Shown here: piece after piece, positions 12,477 to 23,729 of the stretch
Position numbering within the stretch: position 1 is the stretch's first letter
Layout of the letters: each line of letters opens with the position of its first letter
Program-made: the position numbers and the translations under genes
Assembly: GCA_030737875.1 (NCBI GenBank)
Contig: CM060912.1
Coordinates: 459,176,310 to 459,240,309 of the forward strand
DNA length: 64,000 nt
From: Allium sativum
Taxonomy: Eukaryota; Streptophyta; Magnoliopsida; Asparagales; Amaryllidaceae
Reading direction: 5' to 3'
Notes under the pieces: model-generated
Database searches by the model: none
Seen by the model: only the letters and a program-made list of their open reading frames with translations
What the model was told of the DNA's origin: nothing

Positions 12477-12484
12477 TATTTATA
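12477..12484 (-). promoter_or_regulatory. TATA box of 3' LTR D
   Basis: TATAAATA on the minus strand, 393 bp from the LTR start, matching the position in the other LTR families. The sequence around it is preserved in the right LTR near 21510. Confidence 0.5.
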
Positions 12485-12877
12485 GCTGCCAGCCCCCAAA
12501 CCCTAACTGCCATGTCTTCCCTAAGGGGTTCGACCCCCCTTACGGGGTCAACCCATGGGTCGACACCACCCTTAAGGGGTCGACACCCCTCGAGCGGGAA
12601 TTTTTCCGCTCTCTGAAATTTTGATTTTGAGCGTATTTCTGATTTTCTAAATTAATATATATATATATATATGTATATATAATTATCTTGCATGTACAAA
12701 CTTCAAACCTTCATAACTTCTTCATACGATGTTTGTTTTACGCAAACCAAATATCTACCTTGACCAGAATTTTGAGACGGACGCAATGGCGCAGTCCGTT
12801 TCCCTTAATTCTGAATACTAAATTAATTATTCTTTAATTTGTCTTCTTTAGTGATGTTAAAATTACGGGGTGTTACT

Positions 12878-12890
12878 TTCTCCCCTACTC
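12878..12890 (-). other. Polypurine tract of element D
   Basis: Minus-strand GAGTAGGGGAGAA directly abuts the 3' LTR and follows GGGGACGAAATCC, the same arrangement as in element E and both family A internal regions. It primes plus-strand DNA synthesis in LTR retrotransposons. Confidence 0.8.
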
Positions 12891-13276
12891 AAAGGATTTC
12901 GTCCCCGAAATCTCGAAGTTAAGAAGAATGTTTATCCTACCATCCATCACCCATCTACTCATCCACCAATCACAGGCATCCATTGTTCTTAAAGACTTCT
13001 AATGCTTATATGAACGTATGCAAAGGTGTGTGTATATGTCCCAATACTAATGCGAAGATTAGGCGGTCTACTGATTCAGTCGACCTCCTTAATGCAATGT
13101 ATGTTAGTGCCATGAATCCAACATGTATGTAATAATTCTATTATAACATGTAAGTTCTATATGGGTGTACAATCATCCGTCCAAATGCAACATCCATATG
13201 ATGATACATCCATTTCCATCCATTAAAAGAAGAAAAATGCACACACATCCATATGCAATATGAGAGTGATTGAGTT

Positions 13277-13329
13277 GATCTAGTGCCTAATGTGCGTGTA
13301 TATGTATCCACGAGCAACCACTAGCAAAC
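13277..13329 (-). other. Conserved noncoding block after pol (element D copy)
   Basis: About 53 bp that matches 61497-61550 in element E with about two differences, although D's gag-pol has decayed. It lies in the spacer between the end of pol and the polypurine tract. The rest of 12891-13548 is noncoding spacer with repeated ATCCATATG-type words. Confidence 0.7.
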
Positions 13330-13548
13330 ATTTGCATCCATCAAACATAATATGTCTCAAACACATGTTTACATCCATGGGATTCCTACCTAAAAGTCGA
13401 AGATTCAATCGATAGGACATACTTAAATGATAAAAACAAGCATAAATAATAGCTTTGGAAAAGGAGTTAAGAATATACCCTCGAAAAGAAAAGGTTATGA
13501 AGCACAAATCTTGTCTTCGGCCTCCCAAGTCGCATCTTCTGGGTTATC

Positions 13549-16500
13549 TCACAATTGAAATTTCACCAATTTGACTTCTCTATTGCGTAGCTTCTTAACT
13601 TCTGATCCAAAAATACGGGAAGGAACTCGTCTGGCTATCTCCTCCCTTTCCACCTCTATGTCCTCCAATATACTCGGCTCAACTACATCTACGGTATTAT
13701 ACAAGCACTTCCGCAAATGAGAAACGTGGAAAACATCATGAATGCCGGATAATCTCTCTAGCAGCTTTACTCTATAGGCCATTTGGCCAATCCTTTCTGT
13801 TATGGGAAATGGCCCTGCAAATCTTGGTTCCAATTTCCATACAGATCCGAAGCGAACCACATTCCTCAAAGGGGACACTTTAACGAAAACCATATCTCCT
13901 ACTTTGAATTCAATGTCAGTTCTTCTCTTGTCAGTGTAGGAATTTTGCCTGTCTTGAGCGGTCTTCATTCATCGTCAGATAAAATCAATCTTCTCGAATG
14001 TTTCCCTAACCATATCTCGTCCAAGTAATAGCCTTTCTGTAGATTCCCACCAACAAGTTGGTGACCTACGGGGTCGTCAGTATAATGCTTCGAAGGGTGT
14101 CATGCCAATGCCAGCTTGATAACTGTTGTTGTAGGCAAACTCTACTAAAGGAAGATGCTCTTCCCAAGTCCCTCCGAAGTCTAGGATACACAGCCTCAAA
14201 AGATCCTCAAGAATTCCGTTCACCCTCTCCGTCCGTCCATCGGTATGAGGATGATAAGCGGTGCTCAAACACAAATGTGTACATAATGATTCTTACAAGC
14301 TCCTCCAAAATTCACTAGTGAAGATGGCATCACGATCGCTTACGATGCTGGAAGGTACTCCATGAAGACGGACTATCTCACGAACATAAATTGCTACCAA
14401 CCAAGCTACCGTCCTCTTACTCTTAACTGGAATGAAATGAGCGCTCTTAGTAAGTCTATCCACCACAACCCAAATACTTGTATTGCCTTTCTTTGATCTA
14501 GGAAAACCATCTACGAAATCTATAGAGACGCTCTCCTACTTCCACTATGGAACCTCCAAAGGATGAAGTAAACCACTGGGATTCTTTTGCTCAGCTTTGA
14601 CTCGTTGAACAAACTAAACATTGAGAAACAAACTCTGCCACATCTTTCTTCATCCCAACACAAAAGAAAACCCTCTTCATATCCCTATACATCTTATCCC
14701 CGCCTGGATGAATATTCATCTTAGAATGATGGGCTTCCTTTTAGGACTGTTTTTAACAAACTTCCAGTTTGGGGAACACAAGCCTTCCAACTCATTGCAA
14801 CCACCCTTTATTGTCAATGGAATATTTATTGAGGTGACTAGAAGTATCCCCTTTACTGAGCCTATCCAGGATGTCCGAAATCTATGGGTCATCTCGCTGC
14901 AAAGCTTCTATCTGATCCATAAGAGTAGGTCGTATCTCTAGTGGTGCAAACAAACCAGGCAAAAACTCGGTGGAGGGTCTAAAGTCAAAAGGCGATATGA
15001 ACTCCAAGCTTTTCCTTTCCACAAACAGAGGACTTAAGGTCATCCTCTGCCTACTCAATGCGTCTGCTACCACATTACCCTTTCCAGGGGTATAAGCAAT
15101 ATTAAAGTCATATGATGCTAGGATGTCCATCCACCTTTGTTGCCTTAAATTAAGATCCTTCTGTGAGAACAAGTACTTGAGAGATTTATGATCGGTGTAC
15201 AACTCGAACTTCTCTCCAATCAAATAATGATGTCATGTCTTAAGTGCGAACACTATGGCAGCTAGATCTAAGTCGTGGGTAGGGTAGTTCTTCTCATGAA
15301 CCCTTAGCTATCTACCTCCATAACATACTACCCTCTCCTCTTGCATTAGAAACGCACCAAGACCTGTACCACATGCATCAGTGTATACTGTAAATCATTA
15401 GTTCCCATCAGGTAAGGTCAAGACTAGGCTGTTGTCAGAGCCCTCTTCAATCGTTGGAAAGCAACATCATAATCTATATCCCATGAAAATATCAGATTCT
15501 TCTTCATCATCCTGGTGAGTAGGGCTGATATCTTTGCGAAGTCCTTAATGAACTTCCTATAATATCCTGCCAATCCAAGAAAGCTTCTCACCTCCGTCGC
15601 ATTCTTCGGTATTTGCCAATATTGAATTGCAACTACCTTTGCAGGATCTACTGCTATCCCATCTTTGGAAACCACATTCCCTAGAAATCTCACCTCTTTT
15701 CTCCAAAAATGGCATTTGGAGAACTTTGCCTTAAGCTGATGCACATGGAAAGTTTTCAAAACTTCTCTCAAATGTTGGGCATGCTCTTCCTCACTCTTTG
15801 AGAAGATCAAGATATCATCGACAAAGACCACGACAAATTTATTTAGAAACTCCCAAAACACCCTACTCATCAGATCAACAAAACAGGCGGGTGCATCCGT
15901 CAACCCAAAAGGCATAACTAGCCATTCAAAGAAACCATATGGAGTCCTAAAAGTAATCTTATCTATACCATCCTTAGCCACCGTCAACTGATGAAACCCC
16001 ATGGCCAAGTCTGACTGAGAATACCGGGGCACCAATAAGCTGGTCAAACAAGTCATCTATCCTTGGAAGTGGGTGCCTGTTCTTCTTAGTGAGTTTGTTC
16101 AACTCTCTATAGTCCATACACCAGCGAAGCAAACCATCTGCCTTAGTTGTGAAAACAACTGGAGCACCCCATTCAGATATGCTTCACCGAATAAACCCTT
16201 TCTCAAGTAGCTCCCCTACTTGCTTGCTAAGCTCCCTCCTTTCCCTTAGAGCCATGTGACGCACAGGCAATGCAACTGGCTTTGCATTATCCACATATAC
16301 GAAAATCGATCTCACGCCTCGGAGGTAAGCCCTGTACCTCATCAAAAACATCATAATAATCACAGATTACTGGAATAGGTTGCAAATCATCGATATATGC
16401 ATCTAGAGACTCCAGGAAACTAAGCATGACAGACCCTTGCGGGTCACAAGAAATCTCGAGGGTTCTCCCATGGCAAGCCAAAAGTCTAACGACCCTCTCC

Positions 16501-17794
16501 TCACAACTATAATGACACCATACATGGTTAGCCGATCCATCCCTAAAATCAAACTGTAGCCCATAAAACCAAGCACATATGTGTCACACTCAAATTTGAT
16601 GCCTAAGACAGATATTCTCAAATCCCGACAAATCATAGACAAATGAGCCGAACCACCAATGGGGTTTGAGACAACTACGGGATCTACTACCATACTAGTA
16701 TTTAGGCACAGAGACTCAACCACTGAACTAGATATAAATGAATGTGAAGTGCCAGAATCAAAAAAGTTCTAATAGAATGACTGGAAAGAGAAATCAAACC
16801 TTCCACGGAAATTTTCCTACCTCTATCTGGAGCACTGGTTGCGAGAGCATGCACCTGCCCTCCAGAAGCTCCAGCCCTTTGACCTTTTCCCTGTTTCTTC
16901 GGGCACTCCTTAGCAAAGTGTCCGACCTCTCCACAATTGAAGCAGGAATTCTTCCTTCTTTTGCAGTCCTTCACCGAGTGACCCTCACGTCCACAACTAT
17001 GACACTTCCTCTTATCCTTACCCTTGTCATTCTTTCCGCCCTTCTTCTTCTGTTGTTGTTGTTATTGCCCTTTCTTGGGCCATACTTTCTTGTTTTCCGT
17101 TGTTTCCTCAGTCTTAACTTCCTTCTTTTCTCCTGTGTCTTCCTCATGCATCAAGGCCATATCAACAAGCCTTTCAAAAGTTGCTCCCATTGGAATATGG
17201 GACATAGATAACCTATAAAGGGGTTCATTCAGCGCTTTAGCAAACCGTAAAGCTTTCTTATGCGGAGTATCCACCAGTTCCAATCCAAATCTTGCTAGAT
17301 GGTTGAATTTTTTCACATATTCTTTAACAGTCATGTTTCCTTGTTTGAGTGCCAAGAACCTCTCCATTTGCATAATTTTCTCAGCTTGAGAAAAAACTTC
17401 ATTTCAAACCTCTGTCTAAAATCATCCCATGCCTCCACCGGATGCCCCGCTACTTCCCACTAGAACACAACTTCTCTTCCAGTAGCCAGACAAATAGTTG
17501 AATCTTCCTATGATCATCCATATCGAAAATTCCAAACAAGTCCTCTGTTTGCTTGAGCCAATTTCTTGCCTCTACAAACGTCTCGGTTCCATGGAATGGC
17601 CTTCCTCCCATAGCTGGGAAATCTTTGCTGACTTTAGAGAAGTTGTTTGCATGCGGAGGAGGAGGAGGAGGAACGACGGGTGCAGCTGGGGGAGGAACGT
17701 CAGCTTGACCACTGGAAGCCATCGTGGCCTCTAGATACCTACGGAACCAGCCTACTATCGTAATGCCCTTGGGAATATTAGGTTCCCCAGACAT
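13549..17794 (-). pseudogene. Gypsy element D gag-pol remnants
   Basis: The start at 17794 is chosen because MSGEPNIPKG aligns with [10 protein letters not shown] at the start of element E's protein. In order: gag (17794-17062), two CCHC knuckles (about 17010-16870, the second CFNCGEVGHFAKEC), protease region (16723-16403; the D-S-G area is disrupted), RT (16056-15424 with [14 protein letters not shown]), RNase H (15223-14882 with [20 protein letters not shown]), integrase (14274-14077 with STAYHPHTDGRTERVNGILE), and integrase C-terminal/GPF region (13968-13549 with [20 protein letters not shown]). Frameshifts and stops separate these pieces, so no polyprotein can be made. Similarity to E is high, so the two are sister families. 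Confidence 0.9.
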
Positions 17795-17957
17795 GCTGAA
17801 AATAAAAGGAAAGAGATTCAGACAAAGGATCGAAAGATAGTTCATATGGCTTTGGGGAATATGTTTTTTAAAACAGACTTTTCTTTTGAAAATGCTTTCT
17901 TTTAAAACATTTTTGAAAATAATTTTCAAAAACTTTTATCTAATCTGGTAACCTTCA

Positions 17958-17969
17958 GCTTTGATACCA
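17958..17969 (-). other. Primer-binding site of element D
   Basis: Minus-strand TGGTATCAAAGC, one base from the 5' LTR end. It differs at one position from TGGTATCAGAGC, the match to the 3' end of plant initiator-Met tRNA, seen in element E. Confidence 0.8.
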
Positions 17970-18098
17970 GTGTGACACCCCACGTCCGTTAATGTCACCC
18001 ACTAAGAGAATGCATTAAGTTTCGTGAAGCGTTATAGGTAAACAGAAGCAGAGACATTACAAGACAGATATAAAATAGCAGCGGAATTTAAAACTTTT

Positions 18099-19177
18099 TT
18101 TTTCAAAACAGAATTCCATTAAGACGAAATAACACATACAGACGACACACCTTGATAACAACTACGACCAACATAAGAGGAAAGACCATACAGGCCCGAA
18201 CTACAGAAAAACCTAGAATCGACTAAAACAAGGCACCAGCCGTCCACCGAACAAACGCCACACCAAAACAAGGAAGCATATGAGAATCACTGAACACAGC
18301 AAAACTGTGCAGTAGCATGAGCACCCCAAGCTCACACCCCAACAAAACAGAGAGCACACTTCTTAGCCGCATCAGAACAACCAAACAAGAAGGATCAACC
18401 ACAACACACCACAAAGCACAACCACCACCAAAGCCAAAGATCCGAACAAAATTGCAGATACAAAGATGATATCTAAAAGCGCAATAAAAGCCATCGCACC
18501 ACAAATTGCATCAACATAGACAAGCCAAAGTCTGATGAAACCAAAACTGAAGAGATAGCCAACCGAGCAAGGCGAAGAGTGTAAGCCCAGTGACCGAGTC
18601 TCAGCTTACCAGACGAAGATGGACGAGTCGGGAGCAAACTTACGGTGTATGGCTTACTGCACCCCCAAATCACATCGAAATCAATACAAAGCCATCCAAG
18701 CCTACAACATAAGCAGCACCATACAAATATCGGACAGCAGACAATCTACATAGAAATAACAGCCGGACACAAAGACTAAAAAGCCCAAGAACAAGAAATC
18801 TCCATCCAATAAGATCCAGCAAGGCGGAAAGGCTAAGGATATTAGCAGGGGAAGAGGGGCTTGGACACGAGCAAGTTTGGTGTGGAAGCGGAGGAGGCTA
18901 GAAGAAAACAGACCAAAAAAAGAAGAAGACCGAAAACCAGATCTAGGGTTTAGTTGGTGGAAAAACAAACGGGAAAGAAGGAGACCAAAACCTAACTGAA
19001 AAAAACAGCAGAAAGGATGGAGAGAGGAGAAGTGGAAGATGATGGTCGAGGCGGAAGTTAGAGAAAGATGAAAAGAATGGAGAAGATCGATGGAAGAAAA
19101 GAGCGGAAGAGCAGCCACCATTTTTATAGGTCTACATTTTTTGTACTCTTGTGTAATATATAATATACCGATGATTA
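18099..19177 (-). mobile_element. Polyadenylated non-LTR retroposon (about 1.08 kb) inside LTR D
   Basis: Absent from the left LTR at the equivalent site. On the minus strand the insert ends in a run of A after TGGAATTCTGTTTTG, and is bracketed by AAAACTTTT on both sides (18090-18098 and 19178-19186). A 3' A-run plus a short direct duplication is the signature of target-primed reverse transcription (LINE, SINE or processed transcript). The 5' end is TC-rich, like the leader of a plant L1-type LINE or a gene 5' UTR, with a 139-codon open frame at 19121-18702 of low-complexity hydrophobic composition. I recognise no RT or endonuclease motif, so it is an internally deleted LINE, a non-autonomous derivative or a processed host transcript. 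Confidence 0.75.
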
Positions 19178-20409
19178 AAAACTTTTATTAATCATAAAGC
19201 ATCATGGTTCAAAACATCATATGTCTAAATTACACAAAAACCAGTACATCATAAAAACTTCTGTCGTGCACTTATAATACCAGAGTACAAAATAAAAGAA
19301 GCAAAATTCCCCAAAAGAAACATAGCCATAGTAGCAAAGATAGGAGCTTGAGCAATACATCTAAGCAGCTCCAGCAAATGATAGCAGAATCCTGGTCAAG
19401 CTTGAGTATTCCCACCCTGAGAACCTGGAGGGGGGAGCGGAAGAAAGAAGATGAAACAAGAAGGGTAAGACATAAAGTTTGGCGAGTCCAGTTACTTTTA
19501 GCAAGTAAATAAGTAAAAGTATCATAATAGACATATAAAGTGGATAAGAAAGATAAAGCCATAAAAGGCAGGCATGACAAGGTAAACATGATAGAGTGTA
19601 TATTCTTCTCTAAATATTACTCTGCACTAACACTAGTATAACCAGGGTGAGATGATCCCAATAACTATAAGATGGTAGACTTAGGCATACTTCTCGTGAG
19701 AGGTTTTAACCCTATACAATCCACAGGAAGCCCAATCCTAATAGGCTCCTAAACTTTACCAGAGTCTAGATGTACCCTAACCACTACCCTAATCCATCGG
19801 CTCCCTACTCTATAGATACCTGTGTCGGCCCCACATTAGCAGGTATCACTTCCTAAAGTGGCAATCCTTCGTGATGTGCACAACCGTATCTACTGGTGTC
19901 ACGGTCGTCTTATCCCCTTCTGCCCGGACATGCACGCACATGTCTCAGTCGGTTTGCGCCACCCACACCATCCTCTATGTTTGGATCTCTTACAATCATC
20001 CCAGTAAGCGTGTCCCGACTCCGACCTAGGGCGGAGTACACGTTTGATGGGTTATTGACTGAAACGGGTCCCACACACAAGATGATACAAGCTCTCCCCC
20101 TTGTCTTGTATCCCCACTAGGATTTCCATAGGTTATGTATACCTATTGGTGTCTATAATTACATAACCCCATCATTTCTACAGGTTATACTTACCTAACG
20201 GTGTCTTTAATTACATAACTCTAACCGGTTAAGTTTGTGGGCCTATATACAAATATTACCCACCCTACCCGGATTTACTTAACCCACCCACTGTTTCAAC
20301 TAAGTTTACTTAACCCCTATTCAAGTTCATGTTCATACAATCCCTAGGGATTCAACTATGTTAAGTATTCCAATTCATTACCATGTCCATTTGTGGTTAT
20401 AATGTGCTG

Positions 20410-20622
20410 GACCGCTCACATTAAGCCTACCACTTGTGGATGCGGGATATGTCGGTCGGTTCCGGGCAGACTTCTTCCGCAAGTCAGGCTTAACCTCGTG
20501 TCTCAGCACGTCTCGTATTTGTGCACCTAGACCCCTTACATTAGATTCACCACTTATGCTCGCTGGATATGCCAAGAGGTTCCAGGCATACTTCCACCAC
20601 AAGTGTAATCTAACCTTGTGTC
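20410..20622 (-). repeat. Pair of hairpin modules in 5' LTR of D
   Basis: Copies 20410-20502 and 20530-20622, equivalent to 11370-11582 in the left LTR, with scattered substitutions in arms and flanks. Confidence 0.7.
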
Positions 20623-21796
20623 TAGTCGCAGTTACAATTTCTAATTACTGTAATCCTAGGCATTTCATTGTTAGCCAATTTTACCTATGTCATTATAGGT
20701 TTTCATGCCCCTTTTCCCCAATATGTTCATAATGAATTATATACCCTAAATTCATATTCATAAACATTATTCAAGTTATGCCAAATTTCCTCTTTACAAG
20801 TTATGCTCAGTTTCAATGTTTTCCCCTCGTTCCCCGTTTAACATGTTCGCATATTTCGGCGACATGTCTAGGCTCGAAAGTAGCCTGGCTATATAAAATA
20901 AAAGGGAAAGATAAAGGGAAGATGACATAGATGATTATGCTAATAAAATTGACATAAACATATAGTGGCATAATGATAAGATGGGCATATAAGAACAGAT
21001 CTGGTGAAACTAAGATAATAGAACTATGTCTAACATAGTAGAGATGTCATAATAGGCATGGTAAGATCTAAATAATAATTTAGATGTTTAACTAATAAAT
21101 GATCCAATTTAACCACAAACATGATAGGTACAAAGTGATCTAAATAGAAAATTAGATCAATAATCAAAGGTAGATCTGACATGATAAAGGTTAAGATCCA
21201 AGTCATAGTTATTTCAAAATATCATGGATTCACAAGTTATTACAGATCTGACATGATTCAAGCAGTCACAGGCATAGATCCAAATTACAGTCATATCATG
21301 TTTTACTTTTTAATTATTTAAATCTAAACATAACTTAAATTTACAGTGTTTGGATCTAGAAGCATAGAAGAAGAAGAAGAATAGAGGTTGAATCACAAAT
21401 CTACACTTGAATAACTTGATTGCAGAAGAAAAGGTTTGATTTAGTCTGGGCACCGACAGTATCTAGGCCTCCATTATTTTTCAGTGTAGAAAACAAGAGA
21501 AATGGAGCCATATTTATAGCCGCCAGCCCCCAAACCCTAACTGCCACGTCTGCCCTAGGGGGGTCAACCCCGGATGGGTCGACACTCCCCTTGAGGGGTC
21601 AACCCAAAGGTCGACACCCCTCGAGCGGGAATTTTTCCGCTCTTTGAAAATTTGATTTTGAATGTATTTCTGATTTTCTGAATTAAGTGTATATATATAT
21701 ATATATGATTCTCTTGCACGTATACAAACTTCAAACTTTCATAACTTCTTCATACGGTGTCTGTTTTATGCAAACCAAATGTTTATCTTGACCAGA

Positions 21797-22458
21797 CTTC
21801 AAACCTTGACCATTACCGACACTACTACTTCCCACACTCAACTCCTTCATTTGATCTCTCAATTCCTTACTAAGAAGACCCATCTTGACACCATCTAACA
21901 TCAGTGTAACTCGGTTATAGATCAAACTATTTGAGAAACCCGTATAGCGACCCGACAATGAATACAACAATATCATTGCCTTTTGCTCTTCCTCAATTTT
22001 CAAATATGTCGCCTTCATCTTCAATAGAAAATCATCTAATACAATCAAATGTGTCTTCATCGAAATTCCTTCTTTCGTCTTATAGGTGAAAAACATTCAC
22101 AACAAGATCAAACGATTAGTGAGTGACTTCTTCATATATAACTCCTCCAACTTCTCCCAAACACCTTTAGCAGTCGTCTCACCGCTAATTTCGGAGATAA
22201 CATTCTCTCCCATAGCAAGTTGAAGTGTAGAAAATGCCCACCCTTCCATTTCATCTCTCTCAATATCCAGATGTCCGCTAGCAACAAATGTGTATCAAAC
22301 ACTACTCGATGTAGCTTATTCCGCCCTAGAACCTTTTTCATCTTCCATTGCCACTTTTCAAAATCATTATCACCACTCCACTTGTCTATAACCAATTGTG
22401 ATCCCGATGCCACATACGGTCCATGTACATACGATGCTATTCCACTTGAACCAACCAT
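21797..22458 (-). pseudogene. Copia element B gag remnant
   Basis: Begins MVGSSGIASYVHGP at 22458 just inside the primer-binding site and includes WSGDNDFEKWQWKMKKVLGR, typical of Copia gag (UBN2-type) proteins. After a frameshift it continues at 22096 with a segment containing LLKMKATYLKIEEEQKAMIL, and stops at the junction with Gypsy D. The rest of gag and the zinc knuckle resume across the insertion at 10000. Confidence 0.85.
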
Positions 22459-22516
22459 TTAGGGACTATTTGAATCTGATTCTAGGATTTCTACAACCAC
22501 CTAACAACACAACCTC

Positions 22517-22528
22517 GCTCTGATACCA
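22517..22528 (-). other. Primer-binding site of Copia B
   Basis: Minus-strand TGGTATCAGAGC, two bases from the LTR end, complementary to the 3' end of initiator-Met tRNA. Confidence 0.85.
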
Positions 22529-22530
22529 AA

Positions 22531-23295
22531 TGTTGGGGAAACAACACCGATTGAGATAGCTAAATCCAATCCTTAACGCAGCGGAAAACAAGTTAGATTT
22601 AGATAGTGCATAAATAAACAATCTGTGATCAAACTAACCTCAATCGATTCAAATCCAATCACAACACAAAAAAGCAATATAATAGAACGATAACAATAAA
22701 ATAAATCACTCCAAGTGTACATCCACTTTGAAAGAGAGCTTTTATTATCACCAAATGAGAAGAGTCCAAGCGACTGATTACAATGACCCAATATTCAATA
22801 GAGAATATTAGTTTGTGGAGACTAGAATTGAAGAAACCCTTAGGATTTCCAAACCCTAATTAATGGAGAACCAAACCCTTATTCAGATGGATCAACCAAA
22901 TTTACCATTAAAATATGAAGGAATAACTTATATAGCTGTAGAGAAACCCTAAGCAATTGACAACAATTCCCTTTTCTAAGCCACAAATCAACACCTTATT
23001 TCCAGGCCCGAAAAACAGCCCAGACCCGTTCCAGATGTCCGAAATAACATTCAGGTTTCCACTTTGACTTGAACCATGCGTTTGGATTTCTTACCAAATG
23101 TCTGAGAAGAAATTTCAAACTTTTGGATGACACTTCGGGAATTTCCCCTGGCTGATTTTAAACGTCTGAAAATGCTTTCAGCCATCTCCCTTCAGCCTTC
23201 TTCGCCATATTGCCCATATCCAAGCTCCGATTCACGAACGGTCTTCTCCTACACGAAGCTTTCCATTCTCTTCAGTTCTACCATATAGTATAGCA
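22531..23295 (-). repeat. 5' LTR of Copia element B
   Basis: Starts TGTTGGGGAAACAACACCGA beside the primer-binding site and is collinear with 1843-2705, with many differences and a deletion in the motif-rich part. The right end is set at CA (23295), where similarity to the left LTR fades; the exact limit is uncertain by some tens of bases. Confidence 0.7.
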
Positions 23296-23693
23296 AAATT
23301 TAACGGGAACAAATTTGCACATGAAGGTCTACCCTGCTACAATTACGACTTCAATTTATCATTTGTGAAAAGAAAGAAATCGAAGAATATTATGGATGCA
23401 AAGATGGAAAAGTGGTGGTGAGCAAACTAGTAAAAATCGATGTGAAGTTTATAATCATGAGGATAAAGCAATGCCTTCTTACTAATGTTGAACCGATAGA
23501 AAGAAGCATCCTTGAGGCATGGAATATCAACCTCCATATCTAATTTGGTATTCTTTGGAGCTTTGAACGAAGAAAAATAATGTTGGTGAGAATGTGTGTT
23601 ACGTGTTGTGTATCTGTTTTCTCTTATTTGGGCTCGGGCTCTTGTTGCTACTCATGGATCCATTAATAAAATTAAGCAATCTTCGACAAACAT

Positions 23694-23729
<36 letters not shown>

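Larger units (their letters stand above)
10001..12877 (-). repeat. 3' LTR of Gypsy element D
   Basis: 2877 bp. On the plus strand it begins TGTGACACCCCACGTCCG, as does the right copy at 17971, and ends GGGGTGTTACT (expected GTTACA; the terminal base is mutated) next to the polypurine tract. The subterminal AAGGGAAACGG block is present near 12780-12812 in inverted orientation, and a GTCGAC-rich patch with a GC hairpin lies at 12527-12611. An AT microsatellite lies near 12653-12680. A block near 10730-10760 shared with S and E contains AGGGAGCCGATCGA in inverted orientation. No host gene is visible inside. Confidence 0.9.
10001..21796 (-). mobile_element. Degenerate Ty3/Gypsy element D nested in Copia B
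   Basis: Reading right to left: 5' LTR (17971-21796, interrupted and truncated), primer-binding site (17958-17969), gag-pol remnants (17794-13549), conserved noncoding spacer, polypurine tract (12878-12890), 3' LTR (10001-12877). It interrupts the zinc-knuckle region of Copia B: gag sequence stops at 21797 and resumes at 10000. The start of the right LTR (about 100 bp) is missing at 21796, so a deletion after insertion removed this edge together with a little of Copia B. Gag-pol is clearly related to that of intact element E in order and sequence, for example [20 protein letters not shown] in both. Confidence 0.9.
17971..21796 (-). repeat. 5' LTR of Gypsy element D (interrupted, truncated)
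   Basis: Starts TGTGACACCCC next to the primer-binding site and is collinear with 10001-12780. It is interrupted by the retroposon at 18099-19177 and loses the last about 100 bp relative to the left LTR at 21796, where sequence switches to Copia B gag. It differs from the left LTR by many scattered substitutions and small indels, so D is an old insertion. Confidence 0.85.
1843..23295 (-). mobile_element. Degenerate Ty1/Copia element B, host of nested insertions
   Basis: Outer element of a nested stack, reading right to left: 5' LTR (22531-23295), primer-binding site (22517-22528), gag (22458-21797), interruption by Gypsy element D (10001-21796), pol (about 9986-6686), 3' LTR (from about 2705 down to 1843) with a solo LTR inserted beside it (2818-6472). 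Both LTR copies begin on the plus strand with TGTTGGGGAAACAACACCGA, which fixes the two ends. The coding part is full of stops and frameshifts, so the element is dead. The bases GGAAC before 1843 recur at 23306-23310, but the LTR end at 23295 does not abut them, so I do not claim a target duplication. The 3' noncoding part of the internal region occupies 2706-2812 and 6478-6685. Confidence 0.8.

Noticed and set aside
1838..23310. GGAAC at 1838-1842 and 23306-23310 as Copia B target duplication
   Set aside because: The right copy is separated from the best LTR end by about 10 bases, and the LTR end there is uncertain.
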